Shown one piece after another: positions 1-9,183 of a stretch of DNA of 54,875 nt. The first letter of the stretch is position 1. Each line of letters opens with the position of its first letter. Below the pieces are notes generated by a model that searched no databases, was not told the DNA's origin, and saw nothing but the letters and a program-made list of their open reading frames with translations. This DNA comes from Zygnema cylindricum. Its lineage: Eukaryota > Streptophyta > Zygnematophyceae > Zygnematales > Zygnemataceae. The DNA is taken from the NCBI GenBank assembly GCA_037447655.1, contig JBBHKE010001134.1:1-54875 (forward strand). The letters run 5' to 3'. A program made the translations under genes and the position numbers.

Positions 1-517
1 GGATATATCCCAGATTGGTGAGAAACTCATCTAGTTTCTTATTCCACTGTCGGGGAGCCTGCTTTAGTCCATATAAAGATTTTATGAGCCTGCAGACTTT
101 GCTCTCTTCTCCTTCTTCCACGAACCCCTCATGTTGCCTCATGAAAATTTCTTCCTCTAACTCACCATTAAGAAAAGTTGTCTTAATGTCCATCTGGTGG
201 ATTTCCATGTCTTCCGCTGCTGCCAGACTAAGGAGAATCCTTACTGAGGGGAACCGAACAACAGGAGCAAAGGTCTCCTCATAGTCAATCCCCTCTTTTT
301 GAGTGAACCCCTTTGCTACCAATCGAGCCTTATATCTCTCAATGGTATTATCTGGGTTCAGTTTTAGTTTAAATACCCATTTACACCCAATAGGTTTTCT
401 GTCTGGAGGACAATCCGCTAATTCCCAAGTATTTGCTTCCATGATAGAAGCCATCTCATCATTTATGGCTCTAATCCATCTTTCTTTCTCTGGACTATTC
501 ACTGCCTCTGAGTAAGA
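1..517 (-). pseudogene. pol: copA reverse transcriptase, N-terminal part (partial)
   Basis: The minus strand is open from 517 to the window edge. It carries the copia RT landmarks in order: RYKARLVAKGFTQKEGID, then APVVRFPSVR, then the motif A region HQMDIKTTFLNGELEEEIF, then SLYGLKQAPRQW near the edge. The catalytic YVDD box would lie beyond position 1. A TAG at 518-520 separates it from the upstream domain in the same frame. The reaction of the family is RNA-templated DNA synthesis inside cytoplasmic virus-like particles. The segment is intact as far as it goes, but the element is broken upstream. Confidence 0.9.
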
Positions 518-1303
518 CTAAGGCTCATCTGGGTGAGATAGCTTAGTTACCTTTTGAGCTGTTTGTTTTTCCTGTATGCTTTTGCTGCTCCTCCTTCCTC
601 CCTCAAACTCTGAAGCTGGAATGGATGGAAGTCTTGGATTTCTTCTCACTGTCTCATCGCCTCCCCTGTCCATGGAAGCCGGTTCTTGTCCCGCTTCTTC
701 TATCTCCTCGAAGTCCATAGGAGTATGTGAGGTTTTCGGTGAGTCTCCAGTATCTTGGATCTCCCCTGAATCTGCAATCACGGTTTCACTCATGTCCCTT
801 TCGGGAACGACCGAGTTCTCCTCACTATCGGACTCAAATCTGATTCTTATCTTCTTTGTATATTTGAAGGGGTCAAATGACTTCCCTTCATCCATGACAA
901 CTAAGTGTTTGACCAGAATTATATCTTTCTTTGCTAAGTCACAGACTCTATATCCCTTAACATCCTCATCATATCCCACAAAGTATCCAGGTTTTCCCTT
1001 AGCATCTAGTTTCTAGTTCTTCCTATCTGTGTCAGGACTGTAAACTTGGCTACCGAATACTTTAAGGTGTGAGATATCTGGTTTCCTTCCAACCGATCTC
1101 TCATAAGGTGTCACTCCCTTTATAGCTGAGGTAAGGACTTTATTCTTAATGTAGTTGGCACAATTCATTGCTTCTGCCCAAAATCTCTTTCCTATTTTCT
1201 TGTCTGCCAACATACTGCATGCACTATCTCCTAGTGTTCGATTCAACCTCTCAGCTACACCATTTTGTTTTGGGTTATATGGTGTAGTTTTCTGGTGTTG
1301 CAC
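518..1303 (-). pseudogene. pol: copA integrase C-terminal and linker region
   Basis: One frame carries the integrase C-terminal stretch (AERLNRTLGDSACSMLADK, then ISHLKVFGSQVYS), a GYDEDVKGYRVCDL segment and an acidic linker ending in HPDEP just before RT. A TAG at 1013-1015 and another at 518-520 interrupt it without a frame change. The acidic linker between integrase and RT, with an R-R-SSK patch, is repeated in copC and copF. Known copia integrases join cDNA to host DNA; this copy cannot be translated through. Confidence 0.85.
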
Positions 1304-1314
1304 TCTCTCATCTC

Positions 1315-1752
1315 TCAGATATTCCTCAAACTAGTTAGAGGTATATTCCCCCCATTATCACTCTTTATCCTCTTAATGGGGGTGTCATGCAACTTCTCAC
1401 TCCAGGCTTTATATTCTTTGAAGTAAGTTGATGATTCAGACTTTATTTTCAAAAAGTAGACTCTAGAGTATCTAGACCAGTCATCAGTTATTGTCATCAT
1501 AAACCTCTTTCCTCCAACCGAAGGTACTTTTGCTAGTCCCCAAATATCTGTGTGGACCAAGTCTAACACTTTCTCACCTCTATATGTGGCGGCTTTGGGA
1601 AAGGGAAGTCTGTGAGCCTTACCTTGAGCACACCCACTACAATCATCCATCATTTCATTATCCCCAAACTGAATGCATTCTACTACCCCGAGCTTTTTCA
1701 TTTCCCTCAACCCATCAAAATGCAAATGCCCCAACCGCTTATGCCAAATCAT
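1315..1752 (-). pseudogene. pol: copA integrase zinc-binding and catalytic core
   Basis: The H-H-C-C zinc domain is visible as HKRLGHLHFDGL followed by CSGCAQGK. The first catalytic Asp sits in VHTDIWG and the second in KSDNGG. Immediately after SDNGG the frame is lost by a small indel in a G run near 1345-1352, so the third catalytic residue falls in another frame, where a TAG also follows. It lies in a different frame from both the protease upstream and the linker downstream. Confidence 0.87.
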
Positions 1753-1880
1753 AAACTTAGGAACACCAACATAATAAGCATTCTTCTTTCATTACTCAGG
1801 TTAAGCCTAAATGTTCCTTGGCTACCCTTATCTGCCGTGAAGTAAACTTCATCCCCATACTTAGCTGTAAAGACTCCCTT

Positions 1881-2573
1881 TCAAGTGAAGGCTTCAAACT
1901 CCTTCTCATCTAGCACAGACGTAGAGACAAGATTTTTACTCAGCTGAGGAATGTAGAGTACATCTGAGAATGTATGTATAGAAGTCTTACGCTCCACTAA
2001 GACTTTCAGATCTACTGATCCCACTAGATCTGTAGTAACCACTCTCCCATCCCCGTACTTTATTTCTACACTAGGGATATTTTTTAGCTTAGTGAAGAGT
2101 TCTTTATCACGACACATATGCATGGATGCACCTGAGTCGATAATCCATCCTTCCTGTGGAGCTTCCCAAATTGCTCCAAGGGCGCACTTCTGTCTCCGAG
2201 GGATCTCCTTCTCCTACAGGCTCTCGTCAAGAAGAAGCTCACCATCCTCCTCAGAGGACTCATCCTCGGTTTCTCCTGTCAATTTTGTAACCACAAGTGC
2301 CTTTTTCTTCCTTCCGGAAAAACCCCCTCCACGGTTCTCTTGGAGGCTCAGCTCCGACTGTTTGACACAATCTGCGATGAAGTGTCCCGACTTTTTGCAA
2401 AAATGACAAAGACCCTTTGGGGGGCTCGGCCCCCCAGAATGATCTATTTCCCCTTTGTAAGGTTTCTTCGGGTCCTTCCCCCATCGGTCCCCTCTTGTTG
2501 CTAGGGCTTGAATGTTCTTCCCTCCTCTCCTAATCTCCATTGTGTTTTCCTGCACAAGTATCATCCTTACCAA
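1881..2573 (-). pseudogene. pol: copA zinc knuckle and aspartic protease
   Basis: The upstream half has a CCHC knuckle, CHFCKKSGHFIADC, which binds packaged RNA in this family. The downstream half has GWIIDSGASMHMC, the retropepsin active-site loop (DSG), followed by EIKYGDGRVV and DVLYIPQLSKNLVS, all typical of copia protease. A TAG at 2214-2216 lies between the two parts in the same frame, and a TGA at 1881-1883 ends the open stretch. The active-site triad itself is intact here, unlike in copC, copE and copF. Confidence 0.88.
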
Positions 2574-2687
2574 TGTGTTCCATTTCTATGAACTATCGGG
2601 CATTTCCTGTAGTCGATACACTATGTTCTCGAACTCATCTGGTAACTTCATGATAAGAGTGTTAACTTTCATTTTCATTGTACCTGT

Positions 2688-3262
2688 CTACTCGGCACTT
2701 TCCATCTCCATATACAAACAAGAAAGATCATTACAGTAATCTAACATATTTCCTCCTTTGTAAGTGTAACACACTAGCTTTTTCTCAACCAACTGGAGCT
2801 CCTGAATAGTTCCTGCTCTATAAATCTCCACCAAACTCACCCACAACTCCTCGTCCTTGTAAATGTGAAGATGAGGAGTGGCCAAAGCTTGAGTGAGGTG
2901 CTTGAGAATAAAGTTCATGGCAACCATGTTTACATCCTCCCACATTTGAGTATCGTTCTCAGCGGTCTTCACGGTCGCCGCTCCCGGTACTGTGGCAATA
3001 GGAGTGAGGGGTGTCTCCTTCCTTTTCCCTTTTTTCGGACACACTGCTCTCCCCATCATCTGCATCCTCCGCTGAGGCAGCCGTTGCTGCAGGAAACCTT
3101 ACTCCTCCAAATCCTGGTGGAGTTCCCGAAGGTGGACGTTTCACTTGTCCACTAACGATACCCCAGTATTGTTTTTTGCACAGAGCTCTTATCATCATAG
3201 CTTCCCAATAGATGAACCCAGAACCATTTAAGGTGGGCACCCTAGAGGGTGGGCCCATAACC
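2688..3262 (-). pseudogene. gag: copA Gag N-terminal half, frameshifted
   Basis: Translation of the primer site gives VMGPPSR, followed by LNGSGFIYWEAMM and IRALCKKQYWGIVSG, the start typical of plant copia Gag. The frame shifts between about 2990 and 3060. Beyond it come MWEDVNMVAMNFILKHLTQAL and EIYRAGTIQELQ. The LTR contains an upstream ATG in frame (ATG GAG GAC ACA), but TAA follows at once. Other family members lack that stop, so this copy's natural start seems lost. Confidence 0.82.
3248..3262 (-). other. copA primer binding site (half-tRNA initiator Met type)
   Basis: The plus strand reads GGTGGGCCCATAACC directly beside the LTR terminus TGCAATTA. This equals the anticodon arm of plant initiator tRNA-Met as I know it, so the minus-strand RNA can pair with it. 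Drosophila copia uses the same internal tRNA segment (half-tRNA priming). Confidence 0.85.
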
Positions 3263-4029
3263 TGCAATTATGTGTCCTCCATTGGACCACAGAATACATG
3301 AAGCCTCTGGATAGTATTTAACTAACCCACTTCAAGCCACAACCACTGCTATCCAGGAAGGCAAGATGACAGTTTGAGTGCACCCCTATGCAGCCTGGAC
3401 TCCCTTGAGTTCGTAGCAAAAAAAATCAGTGAAAACGGCCAACCAGCCGATAAGTTATGAGGCACTAAAAATGCCAATTTGTAAAAACTCTCAAAGAGAG
3501 AGGTGACTACCTACCAAAATTTTCTAAGTCCTGATTCCCTCTAATAACTTCTATCTACTGAAGTACGGACCAATCAGATTACTGTACCGTACCAAAAAAT
3601 ACTACTGCCGATGTACCTTTTGTACGGCCTATGTACGACAAGGCTATTAAGCGGGCGCGTGTTTGCTTTTCACTCGTCCGTACATTCCTCAAAATTCCTA
3701 TGACCAAATGTTATCTCTCCACGTGGCTCCAGGTCATGCCACGTCACAAAACGCCAAAGCGACCACTCGGAGATTTTGGCGATGATGTGCGCCGTTGGAT
3801 TTGCAGAAAGACGCAATCTTAGCCGTTATAAATACTTGCGCGATATTTGTTTCGCTGTCAAAACAAAATGCGTGGTATTCGTTTTAAAAAGTGTCGTACT
3901 TCGTACTTTTATAAAACTCTATCTATGCATGCCGTATACAGTTTTAGTTCAATGCATTTGTTCCTCTTTAAAAATATATATATATATCTATCACATACAA
4001 TAGCATTTAGCATTGGTCTTTGTCTTATA

Positions 4030-4127
4030 GGATAAAGCTGACCGCTATCCGCCAACTTGACGATCCGAAGGTATCGGGATCAAATCCCGGGTCCGTCAAG
4101 TATATTTTTAGTAGCCTACTAAAAATA
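4030..4127 (+). other. tRNA-like B-box module plus perfect hairpin inside copA LTR
   Basis: On the strand opposite to the element, GGATCAAATCC (4077-4087) resembles the Pol III B box GGTTCGANTCC. It sits inside an 8-bp stem ACTTGACG (4055-4062) / CGTCAAGT (4094-4101). A perfect 12-bp hairpin with a one-base loop follows (4103-4114 / 4116-4127), preceded by T5. The same arrangement recurs in the solo LTR and both copF LTRs. It is not a full tRNA gene: no convincing cloverleaf closes. Confidence 0.6.
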
Positions 4128-4154
4128 ATTGCCTGTTGAAATAAGGCAGCCATG

Positions 4155-4231
4155 GATCAACCACCCTCTCTAACCTTTAGTGACTACAACAAGTATGGGG
4201 GCTAGAGAGAGGAGGTGGAGGCAGGTTGTCC
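4155..4231. other. Conserved-loop hairpin in copA LTR
   Basis: GGATCAACC, CCACC and TCTCTA on the left pair with TAGAGAGA, GGTGG and GGTTGTCC on the right. They enclose AGTGACTACAACAAGTATGG at 4179-4198. The loop core is nearly unchanged in the solo LTR (14319-14341) and recognisable in copF (25762-25784), while the stems differ. Function unknown. Confidence 0.55.
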
Positions 4232-4302
4232 GTCCTTTTTCTTTTCTTTTATACTAACCTATTAAACCTAGAAAATACTCTTGAAATCTATTATTTTCAA
4301 CA

Positions 4303-4633
4303 GGAGGAACCAGCGGAAGCGACTTCGGCTTCCCCTAGTCCAATACCGATCGTACCTGTACTGGAACTGCCCTACTTGCTAGGGGTAACACCGGGGAGCG
4401 CTCTCGAGGAAAGAGACAAACAACTGAGGTGGCGAATCACACGGCGGCGGCTGGCAGCAATCGCTCATCGCACTAGCCTCCAGGAAAAGAGATGTGAAGA
4501 CCTGCTAAGCTACATCGATGGCCTGTGGGATAACCACCAACAACTCTTTCGGAGGTTTAATGCGCTCCATCAAGAGTTCCAGGATTATCGCAGGGAGATC
4601 GACGAAATACTTCGACAAATGCAATTACCCTAA
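4303..4633 (+). pseudogene. 3' coding tail of an older plus-strand LTR element (coiled-coil ORF)
   Basis: The frame is open across the copA LTR junction and ends in TAA at 4631-4633. It encodes a Pro/Ser-rich stretch, then a charged helical stretch (RWRITRRRLAAIAHRTSLQ, later FNALHQEFQDYRREIDEI) that looks like a coiled coil. A purine tract and an LTR start follow within 45 bp, so I read it as the end of a retroelement polyprotein rather than a host gene. I do not recognise the family. copA inserted into it, so the 5' part is lost or far left. Confidence 0.5.
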
Positions 4634-4675
4634 AGAGCAACATTCAGCCAAACTCTGAAACTTAGTGGGAGGCAC

Positions 4676-5107
4676 TGTAACAGGGTTACAAAATGGAAGC
4701 AGAGTTGACAAGTTGCTGTAGTTGCAAAATGGAAGCAGAGTTGACAAGTTGCTGTAGTTGCGATGCCAGAGCAGGGCAACTACGATGTCAGACTAGCGCA
4801 GCATAGGAGTAAGCAACGCAACTTAGCAGTATAGCAACGTAGCAAAATGTAGATTGTACTGTATAGTTCTAGAACCTAGTGTGGATATGATGCAGTTAAT
4901 GGAGAGTGTCCATGTGGACATAGTTGACCACCTATAGCACCGGATTGACTAGTAAGTAACTAGTTTAAATAGTGGGTGGATTTAGTGAAGAGAGACTCTT
5001 TTGCCAGTGAACTTCTGACAACGAGCAATCAATCTTGTAATCTTTTCCTGAGTAATAAAGTTCCAGTTTTTTCCTTGTGTGCACTGTGTGACCCTGTTGT
5101 TGCTACA
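4676..5107 (+). repeat. Probable 3' LTR of the older plus-strand element
   Basis: A purine tract AGTGGGAGGCA (4664-4674) is followed by TGTAACAGGG. The likely end is CCCTGTTGTTGCTACA at 5107, which mirrors the start. A TATA-like TTTAAATA lies at 4964-4971 and AATAAA at 5054-5059, in the order expected of an LTR promoter and polyadenylation signal. Only one copy is present, so the right boundary is tentative. Confidence 0.55.
4690..4761. repeat. 36-bp tandem duplication inside the LTR
   Basis: Two identical 36-bp units, 4690-4725 and 4726-4761, each start AAAATGGAAGCAGAG and end CTGTAGTTGC. Confidence 0.95.
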
Positions 5108-6140
5108 AGTGAATCTTTGGGAACATTCGTGCATCGTGGACGTGGTGTCTGGGTTATTCTTTTACAAAAAGCTATAACGAGGTTAATTAAAATTTTGTGA
5201 TGGTAGACCATCAAGATTTACGGAAACAAAGCAAACAAACCCTAAGAAAGAAAATGAAAAAGAATCTTTTCACTATTATTGGACCTTCATTCCATCACCT
5301 ACCATAAAGGCATCTTCTTCCCCAAGTACCCCTTTACTGCGTATATTGGATCATGTCCTTTCAATATGGTTGGAGAGACCTTCGTGAAATCTCCGGTCAC
5401 GCCCTGTCATATGTCGATCTGATGACCCTACCTGTGGTTTTTCTCAACACCCAATAGAGTTGGACTGGACTTTGCATTTAGCCGCCTTTTGAATTGCTTT
5501 TGTATAGGAATTACCTTTCAGGAAGCTTATACTGGCTTGTTACCCACAATGTTTTTGGTTGTCGGAAAGGGTTTCTCGATCCTTCCGTGAACAAAAGTTG
5601 AAAGCGTCGATTTTGAGCATGGAGAGAAGACTACTACGCTTTTTTTCGTTACATGTTGCAAATAGTAGCCTTGATTGAGCTTAGGCACCCATGGCGTAGG
5701 AACATTGTAAAAAAAAATTGAAGGATGGTTGAAAAAACGAGAAAAATGGTCACACCTAAACAATAAAAAAATAGTCTTAGCTTGAAAACAAAACGACTGT
5801 TGCCACACCATCATGGTTCAACATTGAGAAAAAAAATGAAAGAACCTCGAAATTTTTGCCAAGGTTGATCGTTTTTATGTGTTTCCTTTTCCTATGCTCT
5901 TTTCGTGAAGCCGTTGGATGAAGCATTTAAATTTAAGAAATTCTATGTTTGCATTTCGGCGTAATTGTAAAAACATAACTTTGTGTATTTGTTCACAATT
6001 GCGCGTAACTGTAATCACGCTGATGTATGCCTAGGGCCCGTCAAGCCAATGATTACAAAGACTTAATTGACATTTTCGATGCCCCACAAAGCGACGGGCA
6101 AAGTTTTTGTACGGACAATCGTTACATCACTTACAACACA
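5108..6140. other. Intergenic, no gene recognised
   Basis: AT-rich sequence with many GTACG/CGTAC pentamers, which also pervade the LTRs and MITEs. Open frames on both strands are short and show no recognisable motif. Confidence 0.6.
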
Positions 6141-6359
6141 CCAACCGTGAATCGTAATTAGCGTTAAAACCTTTTTAGCCATTGAAAACATCTTTTCTCC
6201 GTACACACTTGTCCAATTTTCAAAATAGGACCGCCATTCTTAAGGTGAGAATCTTACCTTTCAATCGCAACCGTCAGATCTACAATCCGACAAGTTTGTG
6301 AAGAAAGGATGTTTTAAGAGATGAAAAAAACATTAATGCTAATTAGGATTCACGGTGGG
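6141..6359. mobile_element. TA-flanked MITE, 219 bp
   Basis: The termini CCAACCGTGAATCG and (reverse complement of the right end) CCCACCGTGAATCC form inverted repeats that continue into TAATTAGC. Just inside is a second inverted pair, ACATCTTTTCTCCGTAC against a diverged GAAGAAAGGATGTT. The right flank is TA; the left is CA, probably a mutated TA. Same family as the MITEs at 6734, 32846, 50265, 51090 and 52336. Confidence 0.7.
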
Positions 6360-6936
6360 TACAGTTGTTTTTCCCCATAGTTGTCCCGTGCGCATAGTAC
6401 GAACGAAACGAACGTGCAAATACTACGCATGATACGCATTTAATGTTGATGAAAATGTAATAAAATGCGTACCAGACTACGCACCCGTACTTTTCCGTTT
6501 ATTCGCGTATTGTCTTTGTACATTTCAATACTTTTGGGGTTATTAAGGAGGGTTTGAGGACATCGTTGACAAAAAACATCGTACAACAGAAACTAACGAA
6601 TGGTACGAAAGTAACGAATACTACGTAAAAATCGTAAAAAAATTGAAATCAGTACGAATAGGACAGCAAGGTTTTTCCCCCATTTGACAATTTACAACCG
6701 GACAAACCCTAATAGGTGATGTAGTAGTTAATACACCATGTATCGCTATTAGAGTTTAATAATTTCTTCGCCACTTCTAACATCTTTTCTCCGTACACTT
6801 TTGTCTGATTTTCAATTAGAGACAGTCAATCGGAAGCTGAGAATCTTATCTTTAAATCGCGACCGTGAGATCCAAAATCCGACAATTGTGTACGGAGAAA
6901 AGATGTTTTTAGAGACGAAAAAAACATCAACATTAA

Positions 6937-7600
6937 GGGTGAAGTTCCATTAGACGTAAAGTGGGGTTCGTTACTGGACGCCGTACGTTTTCGTACAGCG
7001 CCGTACATAGACATACCATAATATTTTTTTTTGTCGGACGAAACATCGTTAATGGAAAGTTGTCGAAAAGCTCCAATGATGTAGGTGTAATTCTTGACCG
7101 TTGGATGTTTCACTTTTTGGGATCCATAAAGCAATCGGGCACATCATCCAGTGGGCCCCAACTCTCCTCGCGAGGAGAGTAGGGGCCCACTAGATGATTG
7201 CCTTTGGGACGCGTCAAAAAGCAAAGACATATCTACTTTGAAGAAGCGATCACACCCGTGCACGTTGTACCTGCCATGTGCCGCCTGCCACACTGGATAC
7301 ATGTCAACCGATAGTATCATCGCACGCTCCGTCTGACATCCACCGATCTTCAAAGTTTGTGGCGTCTTTAAGAAATTCCGTTTCAAAATTTTGATTTCTA
7401 TTTTCAAAATTAAAATTTGGCCGCAAACTTTTCGTACAAATCATTAACCACCTCCGGTGGTACAGATATTATCATTCAGATTTTCCTTCATAATTTCAAA
7501 AGGTTTTTCAATGGCCTGACACAATGGAGCGAACTTCAAGTAAAGGCTGCCAGTAGACTTGTCCGTTCATTTACTGGGACCGCCTAATGGAACTTCACCC
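6937..7600. mobile_element. Harbinger/Tourist-like MITE, 664 bp, TAA target duplication
   Basis: Perfect 17-bp terminal inverted repeats, GGGTGAAGTTCCATTAG (6937-6953) and its complement (7584-7600), are flanked by TAA on both sides (6934-6936, 7601-7603). A 3-bp TAA duplication and G-rich termini fit PIF/Harbinger. No transposase is visible. It holds a 40-bp near-perfect palindrome at 7151-7190. Confidence 0.8.
7151..7190. repeat. 40-bp palindrome
   Basis: GTGGGCCCC...ACTCTCCTCG is mirrored by CGAGGAGAGT...GGGGCCCAC with one A/A mismatch (7160/7181). The symmetry continues outward imperfectly to about 7142-7199 through ATCATC(C/T)A. It would form a cruciform or long hairpin at the middle of the Harbinger-like MITE. 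Confidence 0.9.
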
Positions 7601-7618
7601 TAATAGCGATTCACGGTG

Positions 7619-7864
7619 TAGTTAATAGTATTTGAGAAGGAACTGCTGCAGAGTGCAGACACTCCGCGATTATTAAGGGAATTGATCATGACAGTGACTA
7701 TTTGGTTGCGCACAGTTACTTACGTCACTTTGTCAAGAAATGCAAGTTTGAAGTACACATTGGTACAAATAAAGTACCGTTGAGTACAAATTTGATGGTC
7801 AATCGGTTGGACAACTTTGACTTTCAAAATATTGTTTCAACCGCTTAAAATTTTGCCGCGCTCG
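7619..7864. other. Short intergenic stretch
   Basis: No gene or repeat recognised between the MITE and the copB LTR. Confidence 0.5.
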
Positions 7865-8871
7865 TGTTGTCCATAGCCTATTTCAGCCATGGATTACTCA
7901 CGGAAACACCCACAGACTACTTCAAAAAAACAGTTGTGTTTCAGACAGCACAGATTACTCCAAACTGAACAAAATCACCTCAAACTTCACCAATAAGCAT
8001 TATACCATATACACTATAAACTCCCAAAGTTACAGCTGAATCCACCAAGGCATCTAGAAGATATAGGCTCCAGAGTTTCACAAAAACAGCTGACAGCTTC
8101 ACAAACTAGACATTTAGGCCTTGTCGTACAATGTCCGTACCTAAAGTACACCGGCAGCTGTACTTTTGCGTACGGAACTCAATTCTGATTGGTTCCGTAC
8201 ATCAGTAGATAGAGTCTGTGAGAGAGATAGGACTTGGAAAAATTAGGAGATAGGACCCTCTCTCCCAGAGAGCTTCTGTACAAAAGGTCAACTTTGACCC
8301 TCCATAACTTACTGCTCAAGGAAGCAAATTCAGAAATTCTTTTTTCTATTGACTCAGCGGAGTCTTGCCTTCACAGGGGTCAAGGTGGTCAGGGTTTTTG
8401 TCTGCGAGGGTGGCAGTTATTTTTGCTTAAACAAAAAGGGGTCAGGATTATCCTAGAGGCTTCTTGGAAGCTGTCTACTCTGAGGACTTATGGAGGTCTC
8501 ACAGTTACACGTACAATCATCATTACTCGAGATCTATCCTAGTCATATTATCCGCAGCTGCGCTGGCTGCGCTGGCTGCGCTTGTCCGTATGGATCATAC
8601 AAATAGCTGCAGCTACGTTGACTTAAGTGCGTCGCAGCTCCGCCGTACCGGCAGCGCCTATTCCGTTTATTTTACATCGGATCCCTTTGCGATCCGCCGT
8701 CCATTTGTCATAGCTTGTTCACACCACTCAATGAGTCTTTTACGTCACTTTAATTATATCAATCCGTTCGCTCCCCGAATCCGTGAATCTATTCAAACCT
8801 CTATATTAAATCCAATTAGCAGTTACGGGCAAACTGTCTCGTACGCACGAAACTGACTTTTCAAAACAACA
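7865..8871 (-). repeat. copB 3' LTR, hybrid
   Basis: Both ends match the 5' LTR closely (7865-8110 with 11539-11780; 8510-8871 with about 12149-12521). The middle is replaced by about 400 bp of a copF-type LTR in the opposite orientation (8111-8509). Confidence 0.85.
8111..8509 (+). repeat. Truncated copF-type LTR inside the copB LTR
   Basis: It matches the end-proximal 400 bp of the copF LTR in reverse orientation: TTGTCGTACAATG, then CAGTAGATAGAGTCTGTGAG, then CCCTCTCTCCCAGAGAG, ending GGACTTATGGAGGTCTCACA. It retains the in-frame ATGGAGGTCTCA start seen at the copF LTR end. Confidence 0.8.
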
Positions 8872-8924
8872 CTCCCCCGAAAATTTAGTTTCGTGCACCC
8901 AGAATAATATGAGCGTGTAATGCT

Positions 8925-9092
8925 ATGTTGCTACGCTGTGCTAGTTTGACATCGCAGCGCAGTAGGAATACAAAGTGCAGCGTGTACTGGTATACTGCTA
9001 CGCTGCGCTAGTTTGACATCGCAGCGCAATATGAATACAAAGTGCAGCGTGTACTGCTATGCTCCGCTAGTTTGACATCGCAGTCCTAACTG
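8925..9092. repeat. Tandem GC-rich repeat, about 2.5 copies
   Basis: A unit of about 60 bp with GCTAGTTTGACATCGCAG and AATACAAAGTGCAGCGTG recurs, with variable short spacing. Confidence 0.8.
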
Positions 9093-9129
9093 CTGCTCTT
9101 TTTCACCTTTGACTTCCTCCTCATAGCCT

Positions 9130-9183
9130 CAAAGCTCTACTGAGACTAAAGCTTTCAAATTCTACACTCCCCTAAAGCTTTAG
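9130..9183 (-). other. Second LTR start and purine tract inside copB
   Basis: ACTGAGACTAAAGCTTTCAAATTCTACA followed by CTCCCCTAAAGCTTTAG closely matches the copC 3' LTR/purine-tract junction near 15600-15640. copB therefore carries two successive purine tracts, 8872 onward and 9167-9183, suggesting a recombinant 3' end. Confidence 0.6.

Larger units (their letters stand above)
1..4302 (-). mobile_element. copA: Ty1/copia LTR retrotransposon, 5' part, defective
   Basis: Reading leftwards the order is LTR, primer site, Gag, zinc knuckle, protease, integrase and reverse transcriptase, the Ty1/copia order. Reverse transcriptase runs off the left edge, so RNase H and the 3' LTR are outside the window. 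The frame is cut by several stops and at least two frameshifts, so the copy is dead. Its LTR begins TGTTGAAA at 4302 and ends ATTGCA at 3263. The flank right of the LTR is GGAGG; the partner target copy is off-window. It is the same family as the solo LTR at 13439-14437 and the truncated LTR near 42412-42883. Confidence 0.93.
3263..4302 (-). repeat. copA 5' LTR, 1040 bp
   Basis: The LTR begins TGTTGAAAATAATAG (at 4302) and ends CATAATTGCA (at 3263), the canonical TG...CA termini. It abuts the primer site on the left and foreign sequence on the right. It aligns end to end by eye with the solo LTR at 13439-14437. It contains an antisense tRNA-like module and two hairpins (separate entries) and an AT-rich stretch at about 3975-4000. 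Confidence 0.88.
6734..7618. mobile_element. TA-flanked MITE carrying a nested Harbinger-like MITE
   Basis: The left end reads CACCATGTATCGCTATTAG and the right end CTAATAGCGATTCACGGTG, with TA on both sides (6732-6733, 7619-7620). The left arm has the same subterminal ACATCTTTTCTCCGTAC / GTACGGAGAAAAGATGT pair as the 6141 copy. Removing the nested element 6937-7600 and one TAA leaves a MITE of about 220 bp, close to the other copy. Confidence 0.75.

Noticed and set aside
3776-4035. Small plus-strand frames inside the copA LTR
   Set aside because: They are frames in LTR sequence that are not conserved in the solo LTR.
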